Below, piece by piece: positions 1-9,287 of a DNA stretch of 64,000 nt. The translations under genes were made by a program, and so were the position numbers. Source of the DNA: Bacteroides sp. M10 (GTDB lineage: Bacteria; Bacteroidota; Bacteroidia; Bacteroidales; Bacteroidaceae). The number at the start of each line of letters is the position of its first letter. Position 1 is the stretch's first letter. The stretch lies in contig NZ_CP060488.1 in NCBI RefSeq assembly GCF_014334015.1, positions 4,546,501 to 4,610,500 of the forward strand, read 5' to 3'. The notes under the pieces are model-generated. The model had not been told where the DNA came from. It saw nothing but the letters and a program-made list of their open reading frames with translations, and made no database searches.

Positions 1-749
1 ATGCTCTCGTAACCTGCATTTTCTGGCAGCACATCGCTGGGGGTATAAGAGGGGGTTATGTAAGTTATCCATGATGAGAATGTGACTGTATTCTTACTAA
101 GTAACCACCTGAATATATATTCATACAATGATTTTATTTTTTGTTCAGGCATATATCTGTCGGATGCAAAATGACTAATGCAGGTTGTGGATACCAGAAG
201 ATGCGGAGTTCTATAATATAAAACAGGTCGGGTCTCTGTATCCTTAAGCCCATACACGGCTTTATCAAATCCTGCAACTTTGGCAGCAACAAGTATCGGA
301 TGATTGATAGAATCGCTGGTTTCTTTTAAAATACATCTATTAAAAGATAACAAGCTCATGAAAGGAAGTTCCGTGTTAATTGAATCACAGACTACAATCC
401 GCTCTAAATTTAGTGTGTCAGACTTGCTACTATCAGTAGTTCCTATTCTTTGTGGAAATTCAACAAGAACACGCAATGATTTAGCTTCAATCAGACTTTC
501 GTCTTCCTGACTAATGGATGTCCCTTTTACTGGATATGAATCACTTAACAAAAGGACGCCGGATTTTTCTGGAGCATTCTGCAGAGCTTCACTCACGGAT
601 GGATAAAATTTCAGAGTGTATCCTTCCTTTTCCAGAAGTTGTACTAAGTCACTGTCAGATCCTCCATAACATGTTATTTCATCTTTCATTTTACAAGATG
701 CAAAAGTTAGGATCAGACAGCATATATATATGATTCGTATGTTTAGCAT
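1..749 (-). CDS. Lipoprotein of unknown function, 3' end outside window
   Basis: No start-to-stop frame closes inside the window, but the minus strand is open from an ATG at 749 to the left edge, giving at least 249 residues. The N-terminus is a lipoprotein signal with the lipobox ending TFASC at residue 19, followed by KMKDE, an acidic stretch like Bacteroides surface-export signals, so the product is probably an outer-membrane or surface lipoprotein. The ATG overlaps the stop of the upstream epimerase gene by 7 bp (ATGCTAA), which implies translational coupling and a shared role in sialic acid or N-acetylhexosamine use. I do not recognise the family; no catalytic motif is visible in the part present. 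The lipoprotein reading is well supported, the function is open. Confidence 0.72.
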   Translation of the reverse strand, partial: MLNIRIIYICCLILTFASCKMKDEITCYGGSDSDLVQLLEKEGYTLKFYPSVSEALQNAPEKSGVLLLSDSYPVKGTSISQEDESLIEAKSLRVLVEFPQRIGTTDSSKSDTLNLERIVVCDSINTELPFMSLLSFNRCILKETSDSINHPILVAAKVAGFDKAVYGLKDTETRPVLYYRTPHLLVSTTCISHFASDRYMPEQKIKSLYEYIFRWLLSKNTVTFSSWITYITPSYTPSDVLPENAGYES

Positions 750-1927
750 AAGTGACTTTTTTCATCAATAGAGTTTAACATTTTCCAGCATTGGTACAGT
801 CCTCTTGGCACATGGAAACAACCTTTCCATTTCCCTCCTTTGAGTGGCAGCAACACTTCTCCTTTTCGGTTTAAGTATCCATACCATTCGGAATGCTCTT
901 TATCTTTGAAGTGTGCCCATGTATAATTGTGTACCTTCTCAAACCATTCCATACACTGTTTATCCCCGGTCAATTGATAGCCTTTCAGCAGTGAGATAAG
1001 TGTTTCAATATGTACCCACCAAAGTTTTTGGTCCCATTCCAACTGTTGGGGAGGATAGCCATTACGGTCCATAAAATAATAGATACCTCCATATTCTTTG
1101 TCCCAACCATATTCAAGCATTGTAAGAGTGATGTTCTTAGCCTTTTCGATTAATTCCGGACGGTTCAGGCGTTTCCCTAAATCCATTATAAACCACATGG
1201 CTTCAATCGCATGGCCAGGGGTAATCTGCCGTCCTTCAAAGCAATCTATCAGATTACCATTCACATCTACATTCTCAACAATGATACCACCAAGTTCGGG
1301 ACGATAGAAAACAGACATAACTTCATGAATACAAGTATCCATCGCTTGTTCCAAATAGTCCTTGCCTAAAATATGCTCAATTTCCATAGCAAGATTGCAT
1401 AGTATCATCGGCAGGGCAAAATTTTTTAGATTACGAGTGCCCGGATGAAGTTTATTCCATTTACCTTTCGGATTATCTACTTTGGAAAGGATAATATCGA
1501 AGGTTTTCTTGGCAATGTCAGCATATTCCTGATTACCGGTTGCAAGGCTTAATTGCCCGAAAGCCATGGCAGCGAATGTATACGAAAAGATATTGTATGG
1601 TTCTACCAATGGTCTACCCGAACGGTCAAGTGAAAAGTACCAGTTATAGTCTCCATCATGTCCGTATCTTTTTAAAAATTCACCACCTTGAACGGCACAA
1701 TCCAGCCATTCCTTACGTTTTTCCACTTTATTGTAAAGCATAGAGAACATCCACACTTCGCGGCCTTGCAGCCAGATAAATTTATCTGTATCGAAAACCC
1801 TTCCTTCACGATCCAAACAGGTGAAGTAGCCACCATACTCATGGTCTTGTGAGTTCTCAAGCCAGAAAGGAAGAACATTATCCAAGAGTTCATCCTTGTA
1901 TTGATTTGCCAGTTTCTTAAAATCCAT
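743..1927 (-). CDS. N-acylglucosamine 2-epimerase (renin-binding-protein family)
   Basis: 394 residues, the usual length of the AGE/RnBP family of (alpha/alpha)6-barrel epimerases. These interconvert N-acetylmannosamine and N-acetylglucosamine. Family features seen include the early WLQGREVWMFSMLYN segment, the histidine-rich PGHAIEAMW helix near residue 240, and the C-terminal FHVPRGLYQCWKML block. In Bacteroides the sialic-acid catabolic pathway uses an epimerase of this type (NanE of the nanLET operon) after NanA/NanL lyase releases ManNAc; a sialidase lies divergently about 600 bp away, supporting that role here. No lyase gene is visible in the window. Cellobiose 2-epimerase is a related alternative that sequence alone cannot fully exclude. 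The gene sits between the MFS remnant upstream and the lipoprotein downstream. Confidence 0.85.
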   Translation of the reverse strand: MDFKKLANQYKDELLDNVLPFWLENSQDHEYGGYFTCLDREGRVFDTDKFIWLQGREVWMFSMLYNKVEKRKEWLDCAVQGGEFLKRYGHDGDYNWYFSLDRSGRPLVEPYNIFSYTFAAMAFGQLSLATGNQEYADIAKKTFDIILSKVDNPKGKWNKLHPGTRNLKNFALPMILCNLAMEIEHILGKDYLEQAMDTCIHEVMSVFYRPELGGIIVENVDVNGNLIDCFEGRQITPGHAIEAMWFIMDLGKRLNRPELIEKAKNITLTMLEYGWDKEYGGIYYFMDRNGYPPQQLEWDQKLWWVHIETLISLLKGYQLTGDKQCMEWFEKVHNYTWAHFKDKEHSEWYGYLNRKGEVLLPLKGGKWKGCFHVPRGLYQCWKMLNSIDEKSHLC

Positions 1928-1967
1928 ACATCTTTTATTATTAAGTTATTAAGGTCTTTTTGTTTTA

Positions 1968-2465
1968 CTATTCCGAACGGGTCCAATATCTTTCAATCTC
2001 TTCCAGCGACTTCCCGGTGGTCTCCGGCACGAGTTTCCAGACAATCAGTATATACGGTACGCACATAACGGCGAACAGGAAGAATGTTCCGGCGGGGGTA
2101 AGGTTCTGGAGCATCCAGGGGGTTAACTGTCCGATCAGGTACGTTCCGATCCACAGAGCAAATCCTGCTATCGACATGGCCAGTCCGCGAACCTTGGTGG
2201 GATACATCTCCGAGAGGAGCACGAACACCACGGCACAGATAGACACGGCACAGCAGAATACATAGAACAGGAAGAAAACGAGCAGGAAGAGGCTGGATAC
2301 TCCCAGGGAATCTCCGAAGAGGAAGTACAGGCCGATGAGAATCAGAGAAACAACCATTCCCGAAACTCCGTAATAAACAAGTTTCTTGCGGCCTACCTTA
2401 TCAATGATGACAAGAGCCAGAACGGTGGTCAAAGTATTGACTAGTCCTACCAGAACTTGGTAAAA
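1968..2465 (-). pseudogene. N-terminally truncated MFS sugar porter
   Basis: The frame encodes only about the last 160 residues of a sugar-porter MFS protein. It contains the conserved inter-helix motif DKVGRKKL and the C-terminal PETTGKSLEEIERYW, typical of the XylE/GLUT-like branch. A full-length member has about 450-480 residues and twelve helices; here only the last five or six remain. Five codons upstream of a normal-looking GLVNTLTTVLALV helix the frame meets TGA (2466-2468), and beyond it the DNA is the upstream region of the sialidase. The 5' half has therefore been deleted rather than shifted out of frame. It would have been the uptake gene of the epimerase operon. A start at a TTG near 2432 is formally possible but would give a half-transporter, so I call it a pseudogene. 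Confidence 0.78.
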
Positions 2466-2509
2466 TCAAAGTTTACTGTTTGCATAGTAATATTATAGTA
2501 GAAAAGTTT

Positions 2510-2545
2510 TATCTTTATCGCGTTAAACTAACTAATACCCCCATT
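2510..2545 (+). promoter_or_regulatory. Leader shared with beta-mannosidase gene
   Basis: TATCTTTA (one base off TAnnTTTG) is followed by GTTAA and then CTAATACCCCC directly before the ATG. The same order (TATCTTTG, GTTAA, CTAATGCCCCC, ATG) occurs upstream of the beta-mannosidase gene at 4299-4333. The two copies suggest a common promoter and 5' leader for co-regulated glycan genes. No convincing TTTG -33 element was found at 19 bp. Confidence 0.45.
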
Positions 2546-4180
2546 ATGAGAAGAATTTATTATTTACTTTTCCTTGTCTTATTAGGCTATTCTTTTGACG
2601 TAAAAGCTTCAGACACAGTATTTATCCATGAAACACAAATCCCGGTTTTGATAGAGCGGCAGGACAATGTTCCGTTCTATATCCGATTGGATGCAAAGGA
2701 AAGTAAGATGCTCGATGAAGTAGTTTTAGATTTCAATAAAAGTACCAATTTAGCGGATGTTCAGGCAATCAAACTCTATTATGGGGGAACAGAGGCCTTA
2801 CAAGATCAAAACAAAAATCGCTTTGCCCCTGTAGAGTACATATCCAGCCATCGACCGGGTGCGACATTGGCGGCTAATCCTTCCTATTCCATAAAATGTG
2901 CAGAGGTCGGACCATCGGAAAAAGTTGTATTAAGAGGTAATTACAATTTATTTCCAGGTGTCAACTTTTTTTGGATCAGTTTGCAGATAAAAACAGATGC
3001 CTCTTTGCATACTAAAATAGTCTCTGATTTACGTGCTGTAAAAGTGGATGGGAAAGAACTTTATTGTAAATTTATTTCTCCGAAAGCTATTACTCACCGG
3101 ATGGCAGTCGGAGTTCGTCATGCTGGTAATGACGGTTCTGCTTCCTTCCGTATTCCCGGATTAGTGACAACCAATAAAGGAACATTATTGGGAGTGTACG
3201 ATGTCCGATATAATAGTAGTGTCGATTTACAGGAATATGTAGATGTGGGTTTGAGTCGTAGCACTGACGGAGGGAAGAGCTGGGAGAAAATGCGTCTTCC
3301 GCTTTCATTTGGTGAGTATGGCGGTTTGCCTAAAGCACAGAATGGGGTAGGAGATCCCTCTATTTTGGTAGATACTCAAACGAATACCGTCTGGGTGGTT
3401 GCCGCATGGACACATGGTATGGGTAATCAACGTGCCTGGTGGAGCTCCCATCCGGGAATGGATATAAACCATACCGCACAGCTGGTATTGGCAAAGAGCA
3501 CAGACGATGGTAAAACATGGTCGAAACCGATCAATATAACAGAGCAGGTAAAAGATCCGTCCTGGTATTTTCTCCTTCAAGGACCCGGACGTGGAATAAC
3601 GATGAGCGACGGCACATTAGTATTTCCAACGCAGTTTATAGACTCTACCCGTGTTCCGAATGCAGGAATCATGTATAGTAAAGACCGGGGGAAAACGTGG
3701 AAAATGCACAATATGGCACGAACAAATACAACGGAAGCACAAGTTGCGGAAATAGAACCGGGAGTATTGATGCTGAATATGCGTGACAATAGAGGAGGAA
3801 GTCGGGCTATTGCCATAACGAAAGATTTGGGAAAAACCTGGACAGAACACCCGTCTTCACGTAAGGCACTTCAGGAACCGGTATGTATGGCCAGTCTGAT
3901 TCATGTCGATGCCAAGGACAACGTTTTGAATAAAGACCTCCTGTTGTTTTCAAATCCGGATACGACTAAAGGGCGCAATCATATAACAATAAAAGCAAGT
4001 CTGGATAAAGGACTTACCTGGTTGCCCGAACATCAAATCATGCTCGACGAAGCAGAAGGATGGGGATATAGTTGCCTGACGATGATTGATAAAGAGACAA
4101 TCGGTATTCTATATGAGAGCAGTGTGGCACACATGACTTTTCAGGCGGTGAAATTAACAGATTTGTTAGGAATGAAATGA
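2546..4180 (+). CDS. nanH: Exo-alpha-sialidase, GH33
   Basis: Secreted sialidase of 544 residues that cleaves terminal sialic acids from host glycans. The start at 2546 is chosen because it begins a clean signal peptide (MRRIYYLLFLVLLGYSFDVKA); an upstream ATG at 2480 only adds a hydrophilic extension that covers the leader motif. Residues about 25-180 form a family N-terminal beta-domain. The catalytic six-bladed propeller follows, with the FRIP motif at about residue 201-204 (Arg202 is the first arginine of the triad) and several Asp-boxes such as STDGGKSW, STDDGKTW, KDRGKTW and KDLGKTW. Length and architecture match BT0455-type Bacteroides sialidases. It heads the glycosidase cluster and is divergent from the amino-sugar operon that would consume its product. 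Confidence 0.92.
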   Translation: MRRIYYLLFLVLLGYSFDVKASDTVFIHETQIPVLIERQDNVPFYIRLDAKESKMLDEVVLDFNKSTNLADVQAIKLYYGGTEALQDQNKNRFAPVEYISSHRPGATLAANPSYSIKCAEVGPSEKVVLRGNYNLFPGVNFFWISLQIKTDASLHTKIVSDLRAVKVDGKELYCKFISPKAITHRMAVGVRHAGNDGSASFRIPGLVTTNKGTLLGVYDVRYNSSVDLQEYVDVGLSRSTDGGKSWEKMRLPLSFGEYGGLPKAQNGVGDPSILVDTQTNTVWVVAAWTHGMGNQRAWWSSHPGMDINHTAQLVLAKSTDDGKTWSKPINITEQVKDPSWYFLLQGPGRGITMSDGTLVFPTQFIDSTRVPNAGIMYSKDRGKTWKMHNMARTNTTEAQVAEIEPGVLMLNMRDNRGGSRAIAITKDLGKTWTEHPSSRKALQEPVCMASLIHVDAKDNVLNKDLLLFSNPDTTKGRNHITIKASLDKGLTWLPEHQIMLDEAEGWGYSCLTMIDKETIGILYESSVAHMTFQAVKLTDLLGMK

Positions 4181-4298
4181 TAGATATAATAGCGGTTAAA
4201 CTATCCGATATGATAAAAGAATAAAACCGTATATTTATCGTAGCGTGTAAAAACAACATATTTTGTTAAATTATCAGTGAAATTTGCTGAAAAAATAA

Positions 4299-4333
4299 TA
4301 TCTTTGAATTCGTTAATATCTAATGCCCCCACT
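4299..4333 (+). promoter_or_regulatory. Promoter -7 box and leader of beta-mannosidase
   Basis: TATCTTTG at 4299-4306 matches the Bacteroides -7 consensus TAnnTTTG exactly. It precedes GTTAA and the CTAATGCCCCC leader shared with the sialidase gene. A TTTG at the canonical distance is not present, so an activator or alternative sigma factor may be used. The -7 box also argues that the coding start is 4334, not 4277. Confidence 0.55.
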
Positions 4334-6928
4334 ATGATGATTAATTTGATCAGAAAAAAGGCTCAAATGGCATGTGGATTACTATGCTGTTGCAGTATGG
4401 CATATGCACAGAGCAATGACAATTCCGAAGTTGTCGTTCTAAATACAGGCTGGGAGTTTTCCCAGGCAGGGACAGAACTGTGGCGACCGGCACAGGTTCC
4501 GGGTACCGTTCATCAGGATCTTATCAACCATAAACAAATACCCGATCCTTTTTATGGCATCAATGAACAAAAGATTCAGTGGGTGGAAAATGAAGACTGG
4601 GAATACCGGACTGCTTTTACAGTTACCCCCGAACAACTGAAACGGGATGACGCCCAATTGGTTTTTGAAGGTCTTGACACGTACGCCGATGTATACCTCA
4701 ATGGAGCACTGTTGCTGAAAGCCGATAACATGTTTGTCGGCTATACCATACCCGTCAAGTCCCAACTCCGTATCGGAGAAAACCTTCTTCACATCTATTT
4801 CCATTCCCCCATCCGGCAGACACTGCCTCAATATAACTCGAACGGATTCAACTATCCGGCAGACAACGACCATCACGACAAACATTTAAGCATATTCTCT
4901 CGTAAAGCCCCTTACAGCTATGGCTGGGACTGGGGAATCCGCATGGTGACCAGCGGCATCTGGCGTCCGGTGACCATCCGTTTTTATGACGCAGCTTCTA
5001 TCAGTGACTACCACGTAAAACAACTCGCACTGACCGACCAGCTCGCAAACCTGTCTAATGAATTAGAAATAAACAACATACTCCCCCGGCCACTTCAGGC
5101 AGAGGTGAGAATCAATACCTCATTCGAAGGAAGTGCAGAAAAAAGCATCAGCCAGGCAATCACCTTACAGCCCGGAATCAATCATGTTTCCATACCTTCC
5201 GAAGTGGCATCCCCCGTACGTTGGATGCCGAATGGATGGGGAAAGCCCGCCCTGTATGATTTCTCCGCTCAAATCATAGTAGAAGATAAAGTCGTAGCCG
5301 AGCAATCGCACCGGATAGGACTGCGTACCGTTTGCCTCGTTAATGAAAAAGATAAAGACGGAGAATCCTTCTATTTTGAAGTAAATGGTGTACCTATGTT
5401 TGCCAAAGGAGCCAATTACATCCCCCAGGATGCACTCTTGACTAACGTCACTACCGAACGCTACCAAACCTTATTCCGCGACATCCGCGAAGCGAACATG
5501 AATGTCATTCGTGTATGGGGAGGTGGAACGTACGAAGATGACCGTTTCTATGACCTGGCAGATGAAAACGGAATACTGGTGTGGCAAGACTTCATGTTTG
5601 CCTGCACTCCCTATCCGTCCGACCCCACCTTTCTGAAAAGGGTAGAGGCGGAAGCCTGCTATAACATCCGTCGCCTTCGCAATCATGCTTCACTGGCGAT
5701 GTGGTGCGGCAATAACGAAATACTGGAAGCCTTAAAATATTGGGGATTCGACAAGAACTTCCCGCTCGAAATCTATCAGGAAATGTTTCGAGGCTACGAC
5801 AAACTGTTCCATCAGCTCCTTCCAGCCAAGGTTAAGGAACTGGATGCCGACCGTTTCTACATACACAGCTCCCCGTATTTTGCCAACTGGGGGCGTCCTG
5901 AATCCTGGGGAATAGGAGACAGCCATAACTGGGGAGTCTGGTATGGTCAAAAAACATTCGAGTCACTCGATACAGACCTGCCCCGTTTCATGAGCGAATT
6001 CGGTTTTCAGTCCTTCCCGGAAATGAAGACCATCTCCACTTTCGCCGCTCCGGAAGATTATCAGATAGAATCGGAAGTGATGAATGCTCATCAGAAAAGC
6101 AGTATCGGCAACGCCCTGATTCGTACCTACATGGAGCGCGACTATATCATCCCTGAAAAATTTGAAGACTTTGTCTATGTCGGACTAGTGCTGCAAGGAC
6201 AAGGAATGCGTCACGGACTGGAAGCACACCGCCGGAACCGTCCTTACTGTATGGGTACCCTGTATTGGCAACTGAATGATAGCTGGCCGGTAGTATCCTG
6301 GTCGAGCATCGACTATTACGGTAACTGGAAAGCCCTGCATTACCAAGCCAAACGAGCCTTTGCTCCAATCCTCATCAATCCTATCCGGCAGAACGACAGC
6401 CTCAATATCTACCTGATTTCCGATTGTCCGGACACCAAAGACCACCTGATGTTGGAAATGAAAGTAACAGACTTTGACGGAAAGAAACAAGGCAAGCCGA
6501 TACGACTCAACACATTGACAGTTCCGGCTAACACTTCCCAATGCGTGTACCGTATAAAAACCGACACCTGGCTATCACCGGAAGAACAGCAACGCTGTTT
6601 CATGCAACTGACCCTGAAAGACAAGGCAGGAAACACCCTTGCCGAAACCGTATACTTCTTTAGAAAAACAAAAGACCTGCTTCTGCCTGAAACAACCGTT
6701 TCCTGCAAGATGAAACAGAAAGACGGCATGTGTGAACTGACATTGTTTTCTCCCGCTCTTGCAAAAGATGTCTTTATTGAAATTCCTTTGCAGGGAGCCC
6801 GTTTCAGCGACAACTTTTTCGACCTTCTTCCCGGAGAACGTAAAACGGTCGTCATCACTTCTCCCCAAATAAAGAAAGGAGAGGAGCTGCCTTTGACAAT
6901 CAAACATATTCGTGAAACTTATAATTAA
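4334..6928 (+). CDS. Beta-mannosidase, GH2
   Basis: Exported retaining beta-mannosidase of 864 residues. It would release the beta-linked core mannose of N-glycans once outer sugars are gone. The start at 4334 gives a signal peptide ending near MAYAQ; the longer frame from 4277 would run through the -7 box. The N-terminal sugar-binding jelly roll carries the typical PGTVHQDL motif, followed by an Ig-like domain and the TIM barrel. The acid/base Glu is in WCGNNE (about residue 462) and the nucleophile in MSEFGFQSFP (about residue 555). WQLNDSWPVVSW, a GH2 mannosidase signature, follows. It lies 34 bp upstream of two GH20 genes, so one transcript is likely. Other GH2 specificities are less likely given these motifs. 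Confidence 0.92.
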   Translation: MMINLIRKKAQMACGLLCCCSMAYAQSNDNSEVVVLNTGWEFSQAGTELWRPAQVPGTVHQDLINHKQIPDPFYGINEQKIQWVENEDWEYRTAFTVTPEQLKRDDAQLVFEGLDTYADVYLNGALLLKADNMFVGYTIPVKSQLRIGENLLHIYFHSPIRQTLPQYNSNGFNYPADNDHHDKHLSIFSRKAPYSYGWDWGIRMVTSGIWRPVTIRFYDAASISDYHVKQLALTDQLANLSNELEINNILPRPLQAEVRINTSFEGSAEKSISQAITLQPGINHVSIPSEVASPVRWMPNGWGKPALYDFSAQIIVEDKVVAEQSHRIGLRTVCLVNEKDKDGESFYFEVNGVPMFAKGANYIPQDALLTNVTTERYQTLFRDIREANMNVIRVWGGGTYEDDRFYDLADENGILVWQDFMFACTPYPSDPTFLKRVEAEACYNIRRLRNHASLAMWCGNNEILEALKYWGFDKNFPLEIYQEMFRGYDKLFHQLLPAKVKELDADRFYIHSSPYFANWGRPESWGIGDSHNWGVWYGQKTFESLDTDLPRFMSEFGFQSFPEMKTISTFAAPEDYQIESEVMNAHQKSSIGNALIRTYMERDYIIPEKFEDFVYVGLVLQGQGMRHGLEAHRRNRPYCMGTLYWQLNDSWPVVSWSSIDYYGNWKALHYQAKRAFAPILINPIRQNDSLNIYLISDCPDTKDHLMLEMKVTDFDGKKQGKPIRLNTLTVPANTSQCVYRIKTDTWLSPEEQQRCFMQLTLKDKAGNTLAETVYFFRKTKDLLLPETTVSCKMKQKDGMCELTLFSPALAKDVFIEIPLQGARFSDNFFDLLPGERKTVVITSPQIKKGEELPLTIKHIRETYN

Positions 6929-6962
6929 TCTATTAATAACTTAACACTTAATTTTTTAGTTT

Positions 6963-9287
6963 ATGAAGCAACTCTTTAAATTAACCGGATGTCTGGCACT
7001 AGCAGGACTTTTTGCCTCTTGCCAATCGGCGCAACAGGAAGCCAACTACCAGATCATCCCCATGCCACAAGAAATTGTAACCGCTCAAGGAAGTCCCTTC
7101 ATCCTCAAGAGCAGTGTGAAAATTCTCTATCCGGAAGGAAACGAGAAGATGCAACGCAACGCAAAATTCCTGGCAGACTATCTGAAAACGGCTACCGGAA
7201 AAGATTTCGCCATTGAAGCCGGAACAGAAGGTAAAAACGCAATCGTACTGGCATTAGGCACGGAGAACGAAAATCCGGAATCCTACCAGATGAAAGTTAC
7301 CGGTGACGGAATCACGATTACCGGTCCTACGGAAGCCGGCGTATTCTATGGCATCCAGTCCCTGCGCAAATCATTGCCTGTGGCTGTCGGTGCGGATATT
7401 GCCATGCCAGCCGTAGAAATCAATGACGCTCCCCGCTTTGGCTATCGTGGCGCGCATTTCGATACCAGCCGTCATTTCTTTACCGTGGATGAAATAAAGA
7501 CCTACATCGACATGCAGGCTTTACATAACATGAACCGCCTCCACTGGCATATCACCGACGATCAAGGCTGGCGTCTGGAAATCAAAAAATACCCGAAACT
7601 GACTGAAATCGGTGCTAACAGAACAGAAACAGTCATCGGACGTAACTCCGGCGAATACGACGGCAAACCTTACGGTGGATTCTACACCCAGGAACAAGCC
7701 AAAGAAATCGTAGATTATGCAGCCGAACGCTACATCACCGTTGTTCCCGAAATCGACCTTCCGGGACACATGCAAGCTGCCCTTGCCGCTTACCCTGAAC
7801 TGGGTTGTACCGGTGGCCCGTACGAAGTATGGAGACAATGGGGTGTATCCGAAGATGTGCTTTGCGCCGGAAACGACCAAGTATTGAAATTCCTGGAAGA
7901 TGTCTATGGTGAATTGATTGAAATCTTCCCATCACCATATATTCATGTCGGTGGCGACGAATGTCCGAAAGTAAGATGGGAAAAATGTCCGAAGTGCCAG
8001 GCACGTATCAAAGCATTGGGATTGAAGTCAGATCAGAGCCACAGCAAAGAAGAACGTTTGCAGAGCTTTGTCATCAACCATATTGAGAAATTCCTGAACG
8101 ACCACGGACGTCAGATCATCGGTTGGGATGAAATCCTCGAAGGCGGACTTGCTCCGAATGCTACCGTGATGTCATGGCGTGGTGAGAAAGGTGGTATCGA
8201 AGCTGCGAAGCAGAAACACGATGTCATCATGACACCGAACACCTATCTGTATTTCGACTACTACCAAGCTAAAGACGTAGAAAACGAACCGTTCGGTATC
8301 GGTGGTTATCTGCCGATGGAAAGAGTGTATAGCTACGAGCCGATGCCGGCTTCTCTTACTCCGGAAGAACAGAAATACATCAAGGGAGTGCAAGCCAACC
8401 TCTGGACAGAATACATCGCTACCTTCCCGCATGCACAATACATGGTATTGCCTCGTTGGGCTGCTTTGTGTGAAATTCAGTGGTCCAGCCCCGAAAAGAA
8501 AAACTATGCCAACTTCCTGTCCCGTCTTCCACAACTGATTAAGTGGTACGATGCAGAAGGATACAATTACGCTAAACACGTATTTGACGTACAAGCCGAG
8601 TTTGACCCGAATCCGGCAGAAGGAACAATGGACGTTACCCTGTCTACCATCGACGGTGCCCCTGTTTACTATACATTAGACGGCACAGAACCTACTGCCG
8701 CTTCCCCCGTTTACGAAGGAGTATTGAAAATCAAGGAAAATGTAACCCTGTCCGCCAAAGCCATTCGTCCCAACGGCGAAAGCAAGACAGTGACAGAGAA
8801 GATTGATTTCAGCAAATCCAGCATGAAGCCGATTGTAGCCAATCAGCCTATCAATGAACAATACCTGTTCAAAGGAGCTTCCACTTTGATAGATGGTCTG
8901 AAAGGAAATAGCAGCTATAAGTCAGGCCGTTGGATCGCTTTCAACGGAAACGACATGGATATGACTATCGACCTCCAGCAACCTACTGAAATCTCAAGCG
9001 TGGCAATCTCTACCAATGTAGCAAAAGGGGACTGGGTATTTGATGCCAGAAACCTGTCCGTAGAAACTTCAGATGATGGCAAGACCTTCAAAAAGATTGC
9101 TTCCGAAGAATATCCGGAGATGAAAGAGACAGACAAAGACGGAATCGTTGAGCACAAACTAACCTTTGCTCCTGTGACCACCCAATACGTGAGAGTCATT
9201 GCTTCACCGGAGAAATCACTTCCGGCATGGCATGGAGGAAAAGGTAAAAACGCATTTTTATTTGTAGACGAAATCAAAATTGATTAA
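6963..9287 (+). CDS. Beta-N-acetylhexosaminidase lipoprotein, GH20
   Basis: 774-residue GH20 enzyme that removes terminal beta-linked GlcNAc or GalNAc. It starts with a lipobox (LFASC, Cys20), so it is membrane-anchored. Domains in order: GH20 N-terminal alpha/beta domain (about 30-150), catalytic barrel (about 155-500) with the Asp-Glu pair D332-E333 in HVGGDECP used for substrate-assisted catalysis, a chitobiase C-terminal-like module (about 560-610, VYYTLDGTEPT), and a discoidin (F5/8 type C)-like module at the C-terminus. Its stop overlaps the start of the next GH20 gene by one base. It follows the sialidase and mannosidase genes, which fits sequential trimming of complex N-glycans or mucin chains. 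Confidence 0.93.
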   Translation: MKQLFKLTGCLALAGLFASCQSAQQEANYQIIPMPQEIVTAQGSPFILKSSVKILYPEGNEKMQRNAKFLADYLKTATGKDFAIEAGTEGKNAIVLALGTENENPESYQMKVTGDGITITGPTEAGVFYGIQSLRKSLPVAVGADIAMPAVEINDAPRFGYRGAHFDTSRHFFTVDEIKTYIDMQALHNMNRLHWHITDDQGWRLEIKKYPKLTEIGANRTETVIGRNSGEYDGKPYGGFYTQEQAKEIVDYAAERYITVVPEIDLPGHMQAALAAYPELGCTGGPYEVWRQWGVSEDVLCAGNDQVLKFLEDVYGELIEIFPSPYIHVGGDECPKVRWEKCPKCQARIKALGLKSDQSHSKEERLQSFVINHIEKFLNDHGRQIIGWDEILEGGLAPNATVMSWRGEKGGIEAAKQKHDVIMTPNTYLYFDYYQAKDVENEPFGIGGYLPMERVYSYEPMPASLTPEEQKYIKGVQANLWTEYIATFPHAQYMVLPRWAALCEIQWSSPEKKNYANFLSRLPQLIKWYDAEGYNYAKHVFDVQAEFDPNPAEGTMDVTLSTIDGAPVYYTLDGTEPTAASPVYEGVLKIKENVTLSAKAIRPNGESKTVTEKIDFSKSSMKPIVANQPINEQYLFKGASTLIDGLKGNSSYKSGRWIAFNGNDMDMTIDLQQPTEISSVAISTNVAKGDWVFDARNLSVETSDDGKTFKKIASEEYPEMKETDKDGIVEHKLTFAPVTTQYVRVIASPEKSLPAWHGGKGKNAFLFVDEIKID

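Noticed and set aside
304..733. Two plus-strand frames (68 and 71 codons) at the left edge
   Set aside because: They lie antisense to the minus-strand lipoprotein frame, which has a lipobox and operon overlap with the epimerase; the plus frames have no signal or motif.
2480..2545. Longer sialidase start at 2480
   Set aside because: The extra 22 residues are not signal-like and cover the leader motif shared with the mannosidase gene.
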